Source: Bacteroidota bacterium (GTDB lineage Bacteria > Bacteroidota > Bacteroidia > Bacteroidales > UBA7960). From it: a stretch of 64,000 nucleotides of DNA. The stretch lies in NCBI GenBank assembly GCA_007693555.1, contig REDJ01000071.1, forward strand, positions 1 to 64,000. Reading direction: 5' to 3'. Made by a program: the position numbers and the translations under genes. The notes under the pieces were generated by a model. The model did not search any database, was not told the origin of the DNA, and saw nothing but the letters and a program-made list of their open reading frames with translations. Shown piece after piece: positions 1-9,821 of this stretch. Within the stretch, counting starts at the first letter, position 1; each line of letters begins with the position of its first letter.

Positions 1-2
1 TA

Positions 3-1817
3 CTTTCAATATTTCCTGCAATGAGTCAAACCAACCTGATCCATTTCTGGTATTTTGATGGCAACATCCCAAATAATACCCCATTAACTGAACTTGATGC
101 AACTTACAGTTTACTTAACGAGCCAACAAAAATAGAATATCAATCAGCCCTTGCCGGCTATCCGTTTGACAGTGACCATCCCAACTGGAGAAAAGCCAGC
201 ATGGAGAGACGCAATGCTCCCACAGATATCAATTACCGGCCCATCGCCAATAATGGTCTGCCCTATAATGCATCCCAAATGCGCGGCATACAAATCAAGC
301 AACCCTTTACAGGCGATGGAGGAGAAAATACCATGATCTTTCACCTTCCCACAATCGGTTATGAGGAGATCGTATTCAGTTTTGCTGCCATTGATGAAGG
401 TGCTGCTGAATCTCTGATAATTGACTATTCTGTAATGGAAGACCCTGAATGGACTACCCAAAACATGGACCAATCTGTTTTTGCTTTGGAAGATAATTAT
501 CTTTTATTTACAATTGACTTCTCTCCGGATGGAAGTAATATTTCTGCTGCCGATGACAACCCCTATTTCAAAATAAGAATACGTTTTGATGGTGATAACA
601 TGGATGCTGATGAAGGTGACAGGGTTACATTCAACAATTTCAGCCTTGATGGCAAACCATTGCCCGAAACCAATAATCCACCGGTTGTAACCAACCCGAT
701 ACCCTTTCAAAAGCTGATTGAAAATGGTATTACCGCGCAGTTTGATTTGGATGATGTGTATACGGATCCTGATGGAGATGACCTTTCTTTTGATGCAGTA
801 AGTTCACGCCCCGATTTTGTGCAGGTAGATATCAGCGGAAGCAATCTTACCATTACCCCTGTCAGAAGAGGAGATGCAATAGTTACCATTAGTGCAGATG
901 ATGGTTTTAACCCGGAAGTAACCTATGAATTCAGGTCTCTGGTTTATCCTGAAGCATTTGATATGCGAACCGGTGATTTTGAGTTTACAGCATGGAATAA
1001 CAATGAATCCGAACTTACTTATCCCGAAAACATGATCTTCCTGCAGTCTGATACTGATGATCCCGGTGTTGATTATGATTTGTTGTATCCATATTTTATT
1101 CCCGAAGATGATTATCATGGGGATGATGAGGCAACCATTGGTTTTCCTTATAATAATACCAGGCGTACAAGAATAAATGGTTTGGGAGCCGGCGGTGTTT
1201 CTTTTATCAACACAGGACGCGACCGCGACCTGGGTGGAGCACTGGTAGCGCTTAATACACTTGATCAGGATAATCTGAATATCAACTTCCTGATCGGCAC
1301 CATGTTGCGAAATGAACGCATTTATGCATTCAGGCTCCAATATAGAATTGGGTTGGATGGTGCCTTTACGAACCTTTTACATAACGGACAGGTTGTAGAA
1401 TATCTTGCCTCAGCCGACGGACATATTCAAAGCTTTGAAAATATTGAAATACCTCAGCAGTTGCTTAACCAGGAATATGTGCAGCTACTATGGCGTTATT
1501 ACCACGTTGAAGGAACCAGTGGCCCCCGCGCACAATTGAGGCTTGATGACATTATCATTAATAAAAGCCTGGGCACTGATGATTATTTCACTCAACAAAT
1601 AAAAGCATGGTCTTTTGATAATCGTATTTTCATCCGGAATGAAACCGGAGAACAATTTGCCGTTCAGATATTTAATATAACAGGTCAATTGTTATCTGAT
1701 CAACAAATAAATGGCATGGGGCTTCATACACTTGAAGGAAGTTACGCTACGGGGATTTATATGGTAAGTATTCAATCTGAAACAGTACAGAGAAGTTTTA
1801 AAGTTTTTATTCAATAA
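3..1817 (+). CDS. Secreted CotH-associated protein, C-terminal part (5' end outside window)
   Basis: Probably the C-terminal part of a large secreted protein. The frame is open to the window edge, the first ATG (21) has no signal peptide or ribosome site, and its first ~200 residues match a module that sits near residue 780 or later in the next two genes. Layout from the ATG: WYF-type module with the MERRNAPT motif (about 5-210), a cadherin/Ig-like domain with DPDGDD acidic residues (about 215-310), an unassigned beta-rich region, and a type IX secretion sorting domain over the last ~75 residues (FNITGQLL, GIYMVSI). The full protein probably has lamin-tail and CotH domains upstream, as its neighbours do; this is inference. 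If ATG 21 were the real start the protein would lack an export signal, which conflicts with its sorting domain. Confidence 0.8.
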   Translation, partial: LSIFPAMSQTNLIHFWYFDGNIPNNTPLTELDATYSLLNEPTKIEYQSALAGYPFDSDHPNWRKASMERRNAPTDINYRPIANNGLPYNASQMRGIQIKQPFTGDGGENTMIFHLPTIGYEEIVFSFAAIDEGAAESLIIDYSVMEDPEWTTQNMDQSVFALEDNYLLFTIDFSPDGSNISAADDNPYFKIRIRFDGDNMDADEGDRVTFNNFSLDGKPLPETNNPPVVTNPIPFQKLIENGITAQFDLDDVYTDPDGDDLSFDAVSSRPDFVQVDISGSNLTITPVRRGDAIVTISADDGFNPEVTYEFRSLVYPEAFDMRTGDFEFTAWNNNESELTYPENMIFLQSDTDDPGVDYDLLYPYFIPEDDYHGDDEATIGFPYNNTRRTRINGLGAGGVSFINTGRDRDLGGALVALNTLDQDNLNINFLIGTMLRNERIYAFRLQYRIGLDGAFTNLLHNGQVVEYLASADGHIQSFENIEIPQQLLNQEYVQLLWRYYHVEGTSGPRAQLRLDDIIINKSLGTDDYFTQQIKAWSFDNRIFIRNETGEQFAVQIFNITGQLLSDQQINGMGLHTLEGSYATGIYMVSIQSETVQRSFKVFIQ

Positions 1818-1887
1818 AGATTTTTTTTGCTTTTGACCAATAAAAGACTTCTTACTATATTCAAAATAAAAGGTAATCAGATTATTA

Positions 1888-1932
1888 GCAGGAGGGGTTG
1901 GTGGCGTCAATGTCACCACCAATCTCTCCTGC
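1888..1932. repeat. 45-nt near-perfect hairpin
   Basis: Two ~22-nt arms (GCAGGAG, three mismatched bases, TTGGTGG, then GTCA against its complement) are separated by almost no loop. No T-run follows directly, so this is a strong DNA/RNA hairpin of uncertain role between the first two CotH-type genes. It may be a palindromic intergenic element or part of transcription termination. Confidence 0.6.
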
Positions 1933-1946
1933 ATCCAAAACTCTTT

Positions 1947-1966
1947 AAACCTGCCAAGGTTTTCTT
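1947..1966 (+). terminator. Short hairpin with T-rich tail
   Basis: AAACCT pairs with AGGTTT around a GCCA loop and is followed by TTCTT. This is a plausible weak intrinsic terminator after the first gene. Similar AAACCT..AGGTTT hairpins are common between Bacteroidota genes. Confidence 0.4.
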
Positions 1967-1998
1967 AAATCAAGGAACCTTCCCTCCCTTAAAAATGC

Positions 1999-2006
1999 TA
2001 TTTTTG
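1999..2006 (+). promoter_or_regulatory. Candidate -7 box TATTTTTG
   Basis: Matches the Bacteroidota -7 element TAnnTTTG, 9 nt before the ATG at 2016. No matching -33 TTTG lies at normal spacing, and the implied leader is very short, so confidence is low. Confidence 0.25.
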
Positions 2007-2015
2007 TCACATTGA

Positions 2016-5000
2016 ATGATGAAGATTTTTCCAAATACAATCCTGACCCTATTTGTTACCTTGCTTTTTTCTGCACAGATAAATGGCCAGCAAATAGCCA
2101 TCAATGAATTTATGGCTTCCAATGCCACGACCATTGCTGATGAAGATGGGGATTATGAGGACTGGATAGAATTATACAATTATGGTGTGGAGAATATTGA
2201 TTTAACCGGATGGGGTTTGTCGGATGATTATACCAATCCGATGAAATGGGTTTTTCCGGAAGTAACTATCGGGGCAGGAGAATATCTGCTTGTCTGGGCA
2301 TCAGGAAAAGACAAAACAGAACCTGCATTGCATACCAATTTTCGTATCAGTTCAATGGGTGAAGAATTGATCCTTTCTAATCCTGAAGGGAACTGGATCA
2401 GTGAAGTTTCGCCTGTTTTGCTTCCAACGGATATTTCTTTTGGCAAAGGACCTGAAGGCACCTGGTTGTACTTTGATGAACCTACCCCGGGAGGGCCAAA
2501 TAATACCGAAGGCTATGAAATTTTGTTGCAATTACCTGAGCTTTCTCACACACCGGGGTTTTATACTGATACTTTTTATCTGAAAGTTTCCCATCACGAT
2601 CCTGATGCTACCGTTTATTTTACCCTTGATGGGTCGGTTCCAACGGAGGAGTCTGAAATTTTCCCTGATTCTTTGTTTATCTATAACCGAAAAAATGATC
2701 CTGATCAGATTTCAGCAATACCCACTACCCCACCCACTGCTCCGGAATGGTTCAGATGGCTTCCACCTATGGATACGGTTTTCAAGGGGACCAATATACG
2801 GTTAAAAGCTTTTCGTGAAGGGACATTAAGTCCATTTGTAAAAACGGCTACTTTTTGGGTGGATGAAGAAATACAATCCCGTTATTCCCATCCTGTTATT
2901 TCCATTGCAATGGACCAGGATGATTTGCTTGGGCCAGATGGTATCTACACCCGGTTCAATATGAGTGGAACGGCATGGGAAAGGGATATGCATATAGAGT
3001 ATTTTGAACCTGATGGGAGTTTGGGCTTCTCAACGGATGCAGGTGTGCGAGTACATGGTGGGAATTCAAGAAGATATGCACTGAAAAGTTTCAGGGTATA
3101 TTTTCGTAACGCTTACGGGGAAAGCAGAATTGACTATCCCATTTTTCCTCAGCAAAACATGAACACCCATGAAAGGTTGATTCTGAGAAATGCCGGTTCA
3201 GACTGGGCCTATACATATTTCAGGGATGCTTTCGTTCAAAGTATTCTTGAACCATTTACACAGGTAGAAACTCAAGCATACAGACCGGCAATAGTATTTT
3301 TGAACAGTGAATACTGGGGTGTAATGAATATCAGGGAACGATTTGATAATAAATATATTGAACATCATTATGGTGTAACAGAAATCGATATGCTCGACAA
3401 TACAGGTCATGTTAAATATGGCAGCAATTCACATTATCTGAATCTTCTCTCTTTTTTACAAAATAACAGCCTTGAAGACGAAGAAAATTATGAATGGGTG
3501 AAAACTCAGATGGATGTGGAAGATTTCAGGGATTATCACATATTGCAGGTGTTTTCAATGAATACAGATCAACCGGGTAAAAATGTACGTTTCTGGAGGC
3601 CTCAGACGCCTGATGGAAGATGGAGATGGATGTGGTGGGATATGGATGATAGTTTTATTTTCGGGCCACACAATTATTATGACAGAAACGGACTGGTGTA
3701 TTGCACTGGTCTTGACTCGATAAGCGACCCCAATGTAAATCCGGCCACTCCCCCACCGGCATGGGCACCCAACGGGCCAACCCAAACCTTCCCTTTGAGG
3801 GCCCTTCTTGGAAGTCCGGAGTTTCGCAAAGATTTTATCAATCGCTTTGCCGATTTGCTGAACACCGCTTTTCAGCCACAATACCTGCAATCCCTTGTGG
3901 ATTCTTTTGATATGGGCGTGAATAACTATATGTATGAACACTACAGGAGATGGCACAGACCAGAACCTTTTCAATACAATAACCACGTTAATCATTTACA
4001 TAATTTCTCCCAGAACCGAAAAGCATACATGAAAGAACATATTGTTTCCTTTTTTGAACTTGTGGGAAGTTATTTATTACATGTTGACATCGCTTCAGGT
4101 GAAGGGCATGTGAGAGTTAATTCCATTCACCTGACAGAAGGAGCACCTGCTGTATTTGACCCGGTTTATCCGTGGGAAGGTACCTATTTTTCAGGCATTC
4201 CACTGGAAATTGAGGCCATTGCTGCGCCCGGTTACGTTTTTAGTCATTGGGAAGGATATTCCGGATCTGATAATGCCATTATCACAATTGATTCACATTC
4301 TGATATCAGCCTGAAAGCACATTTTGAACCTGCAGAAGAGAATACACTTATAACTTTCTGGTACTTCAGCACGGAAATGCCAAACAACACACCTTTGGAA
4401 GAACTGGAGCCGTGGTACAGCATTACGGAAGATCATCATTTATTCTACTTTTCATCCCTTGAAGGATATCCTTTTTATGAAGGCCACCCATCCTGGAGAC
4501 TGGCTTCAATGGAGCGCCGCAATGCACCAACTGATTTGAACTATCTTCCTGAAGGGAATGATTACATGGCTTATAATCATGAACATATGAGAGGAATGCA
4601 GGTTAAGCAACCCTTTGCCGGTGATGCAGGTGAAAATACATTGGTATTTAACCTACCGTCAACCGGATATGAGGGGCTTGTATTCCGTTTTGCTGCCATG
4701 GATGAAGGTGCAGCAAACCAAATAATTGCCGACTATTCCTTTACTCCTCACGAAACCAACTGGACTACTGAAGGATTGTATGAATCAGAATTTGACCTTA
4801 CAGACCAATACCAGGTATTTGAACTCGATTTTCGAAACCTTGCACAGGTAAATCATAATGAAAACTTCAAAATACGGCTTCGGTTTGCCTGCTCCGATCC
4901 CTACATAGAAGAAGGCAACAGGGTTACTTTTAACAATATCAGTCTGGAAGGAATAATTTCATTAGTGAACATAACAGATCATATTGCTATACCCGATTTT

Positions 5001-5201
5001 TTTGTATATCCCAATCCGGCAGATGGTGGAAGAATACATTTTAATAAAACCACAGATGTGTATTTGTTTGACACAAACGGTCGCCTGATAAGAACAAGCT
5101 ACAATACCAAAATTCTGGATGTATCTGAACTTATATCAGGTATTTATATTTTGAGAACCTTTCATGGAAATGTGAAGCGTATTGTTGTCATAAACCCGTG
5201 A
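2016..5201 (+). CDS. Secreted LTD-CotH kinase-InlB-like protein with T9SS sorting domain
   Basis: A 1061-residue secreted surface protein. Domains in order: signal peptide (1-24, ending near NGQ), lamin-tail domain (about 27-140, INEFMASN), a chitobiase C-terminal-like fold (about 195-215, YFTLDGS), a CotH kinase-like domain (about 290-620), a divergent InlB B-repeat-like region (about 690-770, FSHWEGY), the WYF/MERRNAPT module (about 780-985) and a type IX sorting domain (about 990-1061, YPNPADGG). CotH hallmarks visible are RNAGSDWAYTYFRDAF, GVMNIRERFDNKY and WWDMDDSF, the last supplying metal-binding acidic residues. CotH proteins of spore formers phosphorylate coat proteins; in Bacteroidota the substrate is unknown. 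It lies in tandem with a paralogue downstream and probably a third copy upstream. The ATG was chosen because it directly precedes the signal peptide. Confidence 0.88.
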   Translation: MMKIFPNTILTLFVTLLFSAQINGQQIAINEFMASNATTIADEDGDYEDWIELYNYGVENIDLTGWGLSDDYTNPMKWVFPEVTIGAGEYLLVWASGKDKTEPALHTNFRISSMGEELILSNPEGNWISEVSPVLLPTDISFGKGPEGTWLYFDEPTPGGPNNTEGYEILLQLPELSHTPGFYTDTFYLKVSHHDPDATVYFTLDGSVPTEESEIFPDSLFIYNRKNDPDQISAIPTTPPTAPEWFRWLPPMDTVFKGTNIRLKAFREGTLSPFVKTATFWVDEEIQSRYSHPVISIAMDQDDLLGPDGIYTRFNMSGTAWERDMHIEYFEPDGSLGFSTDAGVRVHGGNSRRYALKSFRVYFRNAYGESRIDYPIFPQQNMNTHERLILRNAGSDWAYTYFRDAFVQSILEPFTQVETQAYRPAIVFLNSEYWGVMNIRERFDNKYIEHHYGVTEIDMLDNTGHVKYGSNSHYLNLLSFLQNNSLEDEENYEWVKTQMDVEDFRDYHILQVFSMNTDQPGKNVRFWRPQTPDGRWRWMWWDMDDSFIFGPHNYYDRNGLVYCTGLDSISDPNVNPATPPPAWAPNGPTQTFPLRALLGSPEFRKDFINRFADLLNTAFQPQYLQSLVDSFDMGVNNYMYEHYRRWHRPEPFQYNNHVNHLHNFSQNRKAYMKEHIVSFFELVGSYLLHVDIASGEGHVRVNSIHLTEGAPAVFDPVYPWEGTYFSGIPLEIEAIAAPGYVFSHWEGYSGSDNAIITIDSHSDISLKAHFEPAEENTLITFWYFSTEMPNNTPLEELEPWYSITEDHHLFYFSSLEGYPFYEGHPSWRLASMERRNAPTDLNYLPEGNDYMAYNHEHMRGMQVKQPFAGDAGENTLVFNLPSTGYEGLVFRFAAMDEGAANQIIADYSFTPHETNWTTEGLYESEFDLTDQYQVFELDFRNLAQVNHNENFKIRLRFACSDPYIEEGNRVTFNNISLEGIISLVNITDHIAIPDFFVYPNPADGGRIHFNKTTDVYLFDTNGRLIRTSYNTKILDVSELISGIYILRTFHGNVKRIVVINP

Positions 5202-5321
5202 TCTTTTCCGACTGCTCATCCTGCTTTGTATTTTTACATAACTTTACACTAATGTCCGACAAAAAATGAAGTAATACAAAAATTTTATTGAGATTGGCTT
5301 TGCCGAGCTTACGGTTCCTCA

Positions 5322-5372
5322 CTCCGTTCGGAATGACAGATATTTATGCCTTGTCATTTCGACCGAAGGGAG
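5322..5372. repeat. Interspersed palindromic repeat (REP/MITE-like)
   Basis: The arm CTCCGTTCGGAATGACA (from 5322) is mirrored by TGTCATTTCGACCGAAGGGAG (5352-5372), with AT-rich spacer. The same motif style recurs between genes in many Bacteroidota. It lies in the 261-bp gap between two CotH paralogues, where flanking AGCGAAGC and GCCGAGCTTACGG stretches look like remnants of the same repeat family. No coding content was seen in the gap. Confidence 0.55.
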
Positions 5373-5462
5373 ACCAAAAAGTAGCAGCGAAGCTAAATCA
5401 CGAAAGCCTTACCGGACAGTACTGATAGCTTTACAAGAAATATCTCTAAAACCATCAATAAA

Positions 5463-8400
5463 ATGCCCTTATTAACTGAAAAGGTGTGCTTAAAAACCAT
5501 AATTGCTTTTGTAATTTCATTTTTCGTCTTCAGTGAAATAATCGGGCAGCACATTGTCATCAATGAATTCATGGCATCCAATACACAAACCATTGCAGAT
5601 GATGACGGAGATTTTGAAGACTGGATTGAGATTTATAACCCCGGTGCCAGCCCCGTAAACCTTGAAAACTTTGGCTTATCTGATAATGTTTCCAATCCCT
5701 TTAAATGGACTTTTCCACAATTGGTAATTGGCCCTGGAGAATATCTGATAATATGGGCTTCAGGTAAAGACCGAAATGATCCTGCCAAGCCATTGCATAC
5801 CAATTTTTCTATAAGCAGTGACGGAGAACCTCTTTTGCTTAGTGCCGGAGATGGAGCACTTATTAATTTAATCCCGGCAGTTAGTCTTATTCCTGATGTA
5901 AGTTATGGCAGGTTCCCGGATTCAGGCCCTGATTGGTATTTCTTCATGGAGGCAACCCCTGGCCAAAGTAATACTACTCAAACTTTTGACCAAATCCTTT
6001 CTCCTCCTGTTTTTTCCCATAGCAGCGGATTCTATCATGAAGGATTTACACTAACCCTGTCACCCGCAGAAAGCGGATCTGAAATTTTCTATACCCTGGA
6101 TGGTTCAGACCCTGACAATGAAAATATAACCGGAACCGGCTATCCTTATAAAAATATTTATCCGCAGCATCCGGGAGACCCTTTCGGAGAGTTTCTTACC
6201 GGTAGTTTTATTACTCACACATATTCAGAGGCCGGTATTGAAATTACAGATATATCCGGCGAGCCTGACAGCATGACTCATAAGGCCTCGGCATTCTATA
6301 ATAACCCATGGTACTTCCCTGATAACCCCGTATATAAAGGGATAACTGTAAGAGCAAGGTCTTACAGGCAAGGCTCTATACCCAGTCCGGTAAAAACGGA
6401 AGTATTTTTTGTGAATCCACTGGGTCGTGAACGCTTTACATTACCTGTAATAAACATCAGTACAAATCCCGGGCATTTTTATGATTATTATGACGGTATA
6501 TATAATGCCGGAATTGATTTTGACACCTGGCGCCAAAATAATCCCCTGGCAGCTTCCAATGGAGGCAGGCCGGCCAATTACAGACGGCGGGGGATTGAGT
6601 GGGAATTTCCTGCCCACTTTACTTTCTTTGATGTCGGCTCCCCCTATCCTGACCTCAATCAGGATATTGGTTTTCGCATCCATGGTGGCTGGAGCAGGGC
6701 TTTACCAATGAAATCTTTACGCATTTATGCAAGGGGAAGATATGGACCTTCTGAACTTGGATTTCCTTTTTTTCCTGATCAACCCTATGATGCATACCGC
6801 AGAATTATTTTGAGAAATTCGGGCAATGACTGGCCTTTTTCCATGTTCAGAGACGCGCTGATTCAACAGGTAGTAGGGCACCTGAATTTTGAAACACTGG
6901 CTTACCGCCCGTCTGTTTTATTGGTAAATGGCGAATACTGGGGCATTCACAATATCCGTGAAAGGTATGACAAGCATTATCTGGAAAGGGTTTTTGGAGT
7001 CGATCCAGATGATATCGATTACCTTGAAGGAAATGCAGTAGTTAAAGAAGGTAATAATTTACATTACATCTCAACGCTCAATTATATTCAGAATAATGAC
7101 ATCACCCAAAACGAACACTATGAACATATTCTTACAAGGATAGATACCGAGAATTATATTGATTATCAGATTGCCAATATTTATGCTGCCAATACCGACT
7201 GGCCGGGAAACAATGTTGATTACTGGCGAAAAAGAACAAACACTTACGTTCCCAACAGTCCCTACGGACATGATGGTCGCTGGCGCTGGCTGGCATTTGA
7301 TATGGATTTTGGATTTGCTTTTATTCACGGAACACCTTCGTCCAATCATAACACCCTTGCATTTGCCACAGAAGCAGGGAATACAGACTGGCCCAATCCG
7401 GATTGGTCAACCTTTTTATTGCGCAACCTGCTTTTAAATGAAACATTCAGGCATCAGTTTATCAATCGCTTTGCCGACCTAATCAATACAGCATTTCTTC
7501 CTGTGAGAATAAATTCTGTTATTGATGAATTCCAATCCGTCATTCAACCTGAAATGCCCGAGCATATAGACCGGTGGAAGGTTCCTGCTAACATGGCAGC
7601 ATGGAACCATGAAATAAACCGCATCCGGCATTTTGTAAACAACCGTCCGCACAGGCAAAGAGGGCATATTCTCAATCACTTCAACCTGGCCGATTCAACC
7701 TTTGTTACACTGAATGTAACAAATACCGAACAAGGCCATATCCGTATCAATACAACCGATATCACACCCGAAACGCCGGGATTAAATTCAGATGCATACC
7801 CATGGACAGGAATTTACTTTGTCGGAGTGCCGGTTACTTTGAAGGCTATTGCAAATGAGGGTTATGAATTCAGTCATTGGGTAGGTTATGATGAAAATAC
7901 CGGAATTATCATTGCCGACCCATCAGAACTTGCCATGATTACAGCTCATTTCAAACCTAAAGAGAGTAACGGCGAAGAGCCTGAAACAAGAGAACTAATC
8001 CACTTTTGGTATTTTTCTACAGATTTACCCAATGACACACCCCTTGAATATATCACATCTCATTATTCTGTTAATGAAGAGGGTTTATTGGGTTTTCATT
8101 CTGCACTTTCCGGGTATCCGTTCTCTCCCGGCAGCCCTTTGTGGAGAAAAGCCTCAATGGAAAGAAGAAATGCTCCTACCCATTTAAACTACCGTGCCGA
8201 AGGCAATGGTCAATTGCCCTATAATGAAACTATAATGCGGGCTATCCAGGTAAAACAACCCTTTGAAGGAGATGGTGGCGAGAACACACTTTATTTTCAA
8301 ATCCCTTCCACCGGCTACGAGAAGCTTCTATTCAGATTTGCCGTAAAAGATGAATTTGCAGCTGAAAAACTGATTGTCGATTATTCTGTAAATTCAGAAC

Positions 8401-8852
8401 AGGAAATCTGGACAAATTCTGGTCTGGAAAATCATGAAATAACCCTTGAACATGATTATAAACTGATTACTCTTGATTTTTCAGAAATACAGGAAACTGA
8501 AAATAACCCTTACTTTAGAATAAGATTACGTTTTGAGTGCAACGATCCATTTCTTGATGAGGGCCATAAAGTAGTTTTCAATAATTTCAGCCTTGAGGGA
8601 GACCAATTAACAACTCATGTAACCAATTCTTACTATCATTTTTCTGAACTTGAGGTTTTCCCCAACCCGGTTAGAAAAGGTGAAACTCTTATACTTAAAG
8701 ATTTTTGGGATATTTTTCTCTTTGATACTACCGGGAGATTTATTCTTTCCAAAAACAGCACTAATCGGCTTACCACAGAAAAGCTGGACCCCGGCACTTA
8801 TATATTAAAGACCTCTACAGGAAAAATTGCCCGCATCATTATTCTGCCCTGA
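5463..8852 (+). CDS. Secreted LTD-CotH kinase-InlB-like protein with T9SS sorting domain (paralogue)
   Basis: A 1129-residue tandem paralogue of the preceding gene. Signal peptide about 1-28 (core IIAFVISFFVFSEII), lamin-tail domain from about 30, chitobiase-like segment FYTLDGSDP near 210, CotH domain about 320-700 with RNSGNDWPFSMFRDAL, GIHNIRERYDKHY and the acidic motif LAFDMDFGF near residue 611, InlB-like region about 750-840, WYF/MERRNAPT module about 845-1055, and a type IX sorting domain with FPNP then TGRF at the end. It is longer than its neighbour mainly through an insertion between the chitobiase-like and CotH regions. The CotH acidic and arginine motifs are intact, so kinase-like activity is possible; substrate unknown. 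Confidence 0.88.
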   Translation: MPLLTEKVCLKTIIAFVISFFVFSEIIGQHIVINEFMASNTQTIADDDGDFEDWIEIYNPGASPVNLENFGLSDNVSNPFKWTFPQLVIGPGEYLIIWASGKDRNDPAKPLHTNFSISSDGEPLLLSAGDGALINLIPAVSLIPDVSYGRFPDSGPDWYFFMEATPGQSNTTQTFDQILSPPVFSHSSGFYHEGFTLTLSPAESGSEIFYTLDGSDPDNENITGTGYPYKNIYPQHPGDPFGEFLTGSFITHTYSEAGIEITDISGEPDSMTHKASAFYNNPWYFPDNPVYKGITVRARSYRQGSIPSPVKTEVFFVNPLGRERFTLPVINISTNPGHFYDYYDGIYNAGIDFDTWRQNNPLAASNGGRPANYRRRGIEWEFPAHFTFFDVGSPYPDLNQDIGFRIHGGWSRALPMKSLRIYARGRYGPSELGFPFFPDQPYDAYRRIILRNSGNDWPFSMFRDALIQQVVGHLNFETLAYRPSVLLVNGEYWGIHNIRERYDKHYLERVFGVDPDDIDYLEGNAVVKEGNNLHYISTLNYIQNNDITQNEHYEHILTRIDTENYIDYQIANIYAANTDWPGNNVDYWRKRTNTYVPNSPYGHDGRWRWLAFDMDFGFAFIHGTPSSNHNTLAFATEAGNTDWPNPDWSTFLLRNLLLNETFRHQFINRFADLINTAFLPVRINSVIDEFQSVIQPEMPEHIDRWKVPANMAAWNHEINRIRHFVNNRPHRQRGHILNHFNLADSTFVTLNVTNTEQGHIRINTTDITPETPGLNSDAYPWTGIYFVGVPVTLKAIANEGYEFSHWVGYDENTGIIIADPSELAMITAHFKPKESNGEEPETRELIHFWYFSTDLPNDTPLEYITSHYSVNEEGLLGFHSALSGYPFSPGSPLWRKASMERRNAPTHLNYRAEGNGQLPYNETIMRAIQVKQPFEGDGGENTLYFQIPSTGYEKLLFRFAVKDEFAAEKLIVDYSVNSEQEIWTNSGLENHEITLEHDYKLITLDFSEIQETENNPYFRIRLRFECNDPFLDEGHKVVFNNFSLEGDQLTTHVTNSYYHFSELEVFPNPVRKGETLILKDFWDIFLFDTTGRFILSKNSTNRLTTEKLDPGTYILKTSTGKIARIIILP

Positions 8853-8867
8853 TTTTACATTGTGCAT

Positions 8868-9560
8868 TTACCAGGTCCAGAATGTATATCCAATAGTAAG
8901 GCTCATTGTCTGAAGTACATCCCCATAAGTATCAAGTTGCATAAATGAATTAAAGGGGATAAAATATCTTGCATCAACGGTAAAGCCGCTAAACCCGAAA
9001 GTAAAGCCGGCATTCATTCCAATATTGTAATTCCTTATTCGATCTACTTTGGGAATAGCGACTTGTTCTGAGCCGGTAATAAGTCTGTTATCCTGGCTGT
9101 TGAGAATACTTATCTGGGGGCCTGCATAAAAAACCAGCAGATTGACCGAGGTTCCACCGTTTGGAGCATCCGGTTCAAAAAATCCGCCCCAGCCAAAATG
9201 TGCTGAAAAATCAAGATAGTTCAATCCCAGTCTTACATCAGAATCACTATAGTCATCATCAATGTAAACCGGTCTGAAGAGATCAACAGATCTTCGGCTA
9301 AATGCAAATTCAGGTTTTACAACAAGGTTATTTCCAACTCTTATTAAACCGGCCAAACCAAAAGTATATGCAAACCGGTCGCGATAACCATCTTCAAAAC
9401 CTACACCAAGAAAATTATAGGTTAAACCTCCCTTTGTGATAAGAGCATTTTGTGATTGGCCCGCAGATGTTAAAGGAAGACAAAACAAAATGCCGGTTAA
9501 CAGAGGAATAAAAAGTATTCTGTATTTCGATAAAATTACGCCTGAAAGTATTTTTCGCAT
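8868..9560 (-). CDS. Outer-membrane beta-barrel protein
   Basis: A 230-residue protein with an N-terminal signal segment (about 1-35, long hydrophobic stretch ending SAGQS) followed by alternating hydrophobic and aromatic beta strands and a C-terminal strand ending in aromatic residues (IGYTFWTW), typical of outer-membrane barrel insertion. It resembles the PorT/OmpW-like small barrel families common in Bacteroidota, but the exact family cannot be named by eye. It converges on the CotH gene, with only 15 nt between stop codons, and has no obvious operon partner. Confidence 0.7.
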   Translation of the reverse strand: MRKILSGVILSKYRILFIPLLTGILFCLPLTSAGQSQNALITKGGLTYNFLGVGFEDGYRDRFAYTFGLAGLIRVGNNLVVKPEFAFSRRSVDLFRPVYIDDDYSDSDVRLGLNYLDFSAHFGWGGFFEPDAPNGGTSVNLLVFYAGPQISILNSQDNRLITGSEQVAIPKVDRIRNYNIGMNAGFTFGFSGFTVDARYFIPFNSFMQLDTYGDVLQTMSLTIGYTFWTW

Positions 9561-9821
9561 GGGATTTTTTTGGTTAAATAATGTTTAAAAAAGAGACGCT
9601 TATTATTTGCTTAATGTTTATAACCAATGTGTTATATATTATGTTTAATTAGATTGATTATAAATTGACGTAACTAATATAGCATTTTTAACATCACAAC
9701 CGTTAATAATTATATCTGGTAGCAATTATTTAAATATGCAACTGAATTACATGTATCCAGTCCTTGTACTTTAGAAATTTTATTCGTACTTTTAAGCCAT
9801 AACACACAAATAATCAAGACA

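Noticed and set aside
804-1340. Long minus-strand frame (178 codons) inside the first CotH-type gene
   Set aside because: It lies fully inside a clear coding gene, has no recognisable domain and follows from the codon composition of the plus-strand gene.
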